Shown one piece after another: positions 7,259-8,267 of a DNA stretch of 8,267 nt. Under the pieces are notes generated by a model that was given only the letters and a program-made list of their open reading frames with translations, was not told the DNA's origin and made no database searches. Every line of letters begins with the position of its first letter. Position 1 is the stretch's first letter. The DNA is from Alkaliphilus sp. (GTDB taxonomy: Bacteria; Bacillota; Clostridia; Peptostreptococcales; Thermotaleaceae): positions 1-8,267 of the forward strand of contig JAGXRU010000086.1 of the NCBI GenBank assembly GCA_018335765.1. The letters are read 5' to 3'. Made by a program: the position numbers and the translations under genes.

Positions 7259-7309
7259 AAGGGTTAGGAAATTAAGGGAATTCTATTTCTTGTTTTTCCT
7301 AGCCTTTTT
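7259..7309 (+). terminator. Probable intrinsic terminator of terD
   Basis: AAGGGTTAGGAAA (7259-7271) pairs with TTTCCTAGCCTTT (7295-7307) over 13 positions, including two G-T wobbles, with a 23-base loop. A run of T (7305-7309) follows and overlaps the stem foot. The long loop makes it less certain than the other terminators here. Confidence 0.6.
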
Positions 7310-7362
7310 CTGAAGCAAAAAAGTTACTGAAACAGAAGGTGCAATACATGAGTCAAAAGGGC

Positions 7363-7393
7363 TTTTGAATCAATAAATATGATTGATTTAAAA
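7363..7393. promoter_or_regulatory. Inverted repeat directly before the terB ribosome binding site
   Basis: TTTTGAATCAAT (7363-7374) and ATTGATTTAAAA (7382-7393) are inverted repeats with 11 of 12 bases complementary, and the twelfth is a G-U pair in RNA. The spacer is AAATATG. The repeat ends four bases before the GGGG of the terB Shine-Dalgarno site. It could be an operator or an mRNA hairpin affecting terB translation. It is too A/T-rich and lacks the downstream T-run needed for a terminator. Confidence 0.5.
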
Positions 7394-7408
7394 TAAGGGG
7401 ATGAAAGT

Positions 7409-7864
7409 ATGAGTATAATGGATAAATTTGGAGGGTTCTTGAATAATGCTAAACAAACCTCGATGAGCACCATGAAAAGATTCACAAATAAAAATTTTTT
7501 AGATGCTGTGGTTGCAGGTTGTGCTTTGGTGGCCGCTGCTGATGGGAATATATCTGGCTCCGAAAAGCAAACGATGGTGGGCTTAATTGAAAACAGCGAA
7601 GCCTTAAAGGTATTTAAGACCGCTGAAGTGATTGAGAGGTTTAACCATTTTGCAAGCGGATTTGAATTCGATCCTATGATTGGTAAACAAGAAGCCTTAA
7701 AAGCCATGCTAAAGATAAAGGGAAATCAAGAAGAAGCTAAAATGTGTGTGACGATATGCTGTACTATAGGTTCTGCTGATGGAAATTTTGATAAAAACGA
7801 GCAACAGGCTGTAAGAGACATATATAATGCTTTAGGACTTTCACCAACAGAGTTTGGAATATAA
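7409..7864 (+). CDS. terB: TerB-family tellurite resistance / stress protein
   Basis: A complete TerB-domain protein of 151 residues, matching the length of the Ter operon protein. It is all-helical, with two equivalent acidic segments, AADGNISGSE (43-52) and SADGNFDKNE (122-131), at the starts of helices. In TerB structures such conserved acidic residues line a metal-binding surface. The N-terminal stretch (FGGFLNNAKQTSMSTMKRF, 7-25) is amphipathic and may favour membrane contact; this is inference. TerB proteins are cytoplasmic and associate with membrane-bound Ter components such as TerC, which is not encoded here. The start ATG follows AAGGGG by eight bases. The gene sits 162 bases after terD, beyond a probable terminator and an inverted repeat, so it may have its own control. 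Confidence 0.9.
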   Translation: MSIMDKFGGFLNNAKQTSMSTMKRFTNKNFLDAVVAGCALVAAADGNISGSEKQTMVGLIENSEALKVFKTAEVIERFNHFASGFEFDPMIGKQEALKAMLKIKGNQEEAKMCVTICCTIGSADGNFDKNEQQAVRDIYNALGLSPTEFGI

Positions 7865-7878
7865 CTAAATTAAGATGT

Positions 7879-7967
7879 CCCCCGCCTCTATAGGCGGCGG
7901 GCTCCATTTAATTTTTTCAGCGGGAGTTAAATCTCCCACTGAAACCGTTGAATGACGGGCGAAGCCC
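7879..7967 (+). ncRNA. GC-rich three-hairpin element of unknown function between terB and the AIM24 gene
   Basis: Three hairpins follow each other in a GC-rich island. Hairpin 1 (7879-7901) pairs CCCCCGCC with GGCGG-C-GGG, leaving one bulged C and a TCTATA loop. Hairpin 2 (7915-7944) pairs TTTCAG with CTGAAA and GGGAG with CTCCC around a C-A mismatch, with a TTAAAT loop. Hairpin 3 (7957-7967) is GGGC-GAA-GCCC followed by TTATTT. A run of six T (7912-7917) follows hairpin 1, which may terminate terB. Hairpins with a bulge or mismatch, in a compact gene-free element, recall the ends of IS200/IS605-type elements and their short non-autonomous derivatives, or a small structured RNA. No transposase is present. 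The structure is clear; the nature is inferred. Confidence 0.5.
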
Positions 7968-7987
7968 TTATTTAACTTTAGATATCT

Positions 7988-8004
7988 ATTATTTTAAAAA
8001 TAAT
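7988..8004. repeat. Short A/T palindrome before the AIM24 gene
   Basis: ATTATTTT (7988-7995) and AAAATAAT (7997-8004) form a perfect palindrome around a single A, ending six bases before the Shine-Dalgarno sequence. It may be an operator, or chance in A/T-rich DNA. Confidence 0.3.
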
Positions 8005-8024
8005 TTGAGAAGGGTGTCTTTATT

Positions 8025-8267
8025 ATGAAGTATGAAATTCTCTATCAGGGGGCATTCCCAATTGTTAAAGTTAATTTGCAGTCTGGTGAAATAATGAAGG
8101 CTGAGTCTGATGCCATGGTAGCCATGTCAAATACAATAGATGTGGAAGGAAAGCTGGAGGGAGGATTGTTGGGTGGCATAGGAAGAATGCTGGCCGGAGA
8201 AAAATTCTTCTTTCAGACCTTGAGAGCGAGCAGAGGTCCTGGAGAAGTTCTTTTAGCTCCATCAATT
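8025..8267 (+). CDS. TIGR00266 / AIM24-family protein, partial (3' end outside the window)
   Basis: The first 81 residues of a protein are visible; the window ends in the open frame. The sequence MKYEILYQGAFPIVKVNL, the EIMKAESDAMVAMSNTIDVEG segment (about 23-43), the glycine-rich GGLLGGIGRMLAGEKFFFQ (46-64) and GPGEVLLAP (71-79) match the AIM24/TIGR00266 family. These proteins are beta-rich, usually 220-270 residues long and of unclear molecular function; the family includes the fungal mitochondrial AIM24 protein. Bacterial members often occur beside Ter genes, which agrees with terD and terB upstream. The start is supported by AAGGG (8010-8014) ten bases before the ATG. No clear own promoter is seen in the 160-base spacer, so it is either read from terB past the hairpin element or uses an unrecognised promoter. 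Confidence 0.88.
   Translation, partial: MKYEILYQGAFPIVKVNLQSGEIMKAESDAMVAMSNTIDVEGKLEGGLLGGIGRMLAGEKFFFQTLRASRGPGEVLLAPSI

Noticed and set aside
7365..7394. A TTGAAT / TAAAAT promoter for terB
   Set aside because: The -10 box would end only three bases before the Shine-Dalgarno GGGG, so transcription would start inside or after the ribosome site. The bases are better explained as an inverted repeat.

Overview
The window is AT-rich, with A/T-rich spacers, strong AGGAGG-type ribosome binding sites and near-consensus sigma-A promoters. Together with a QueT-type queuosine-precursor transporter, a preQ1-like leader and a DUF1836 protein, this points to a low-GC Firmicute, most likely of the class Clostridia. 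No species can be named from the sequence.

Left part (1-700, plus strand): the last codons of an unseen gene and a possible 53-codon ORF lead into a preQ1-I-like riboswitch (about 145-184). It sits immediately upstream of a queT-like gene, whose product is probably the substrate-binding S component of an ECF transporter for queuosine precursors. A perfect 14-bp hairpin lies between queT and the convergent gene on its right, and the latter gene's stop codon lies inside it.

Middle (694-5767, minus strand): a large signalling gene with a dCACHE sensor, HAMP, GGDEF and HD-GYP domains, for cyclic-di-GMP synthesis and breakdown, carries an in-frame TAA at codon 25. Its promoter, Shine-Dalgarno site, start codon and first membrane helix are all intact upstream of the stop, so it looks like a recently inactivated gene or a sequencing error. 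Next comes a PMCA-like (P2B) calcium-transporting P-type ATPase with its own promoter and terminator.

Right part (5770-8267, plus strand): a divergent intergenic region with two good promoters and an A/T-rich palindrome separates the ATPase from a DUF1836 putative DNA-binding regulator. TerD, TerB and the start of a TIGR00266/AIM24 protein follow. These three families are associated with Ter-type stress systems, and TerD proteins bind calcium. The calcium pump, the regulator and the Ter proteins may therefore form one stress or metal-homeostasis neighbourhood. Its spacers are rich in structure: tandem A/T-rich repeats before terD, an inverted repeat directly before the terB ribosome binding site, and a GC-rich set of three hairpins between terB and the AIM24 gene that looks foreign to its surroundings.
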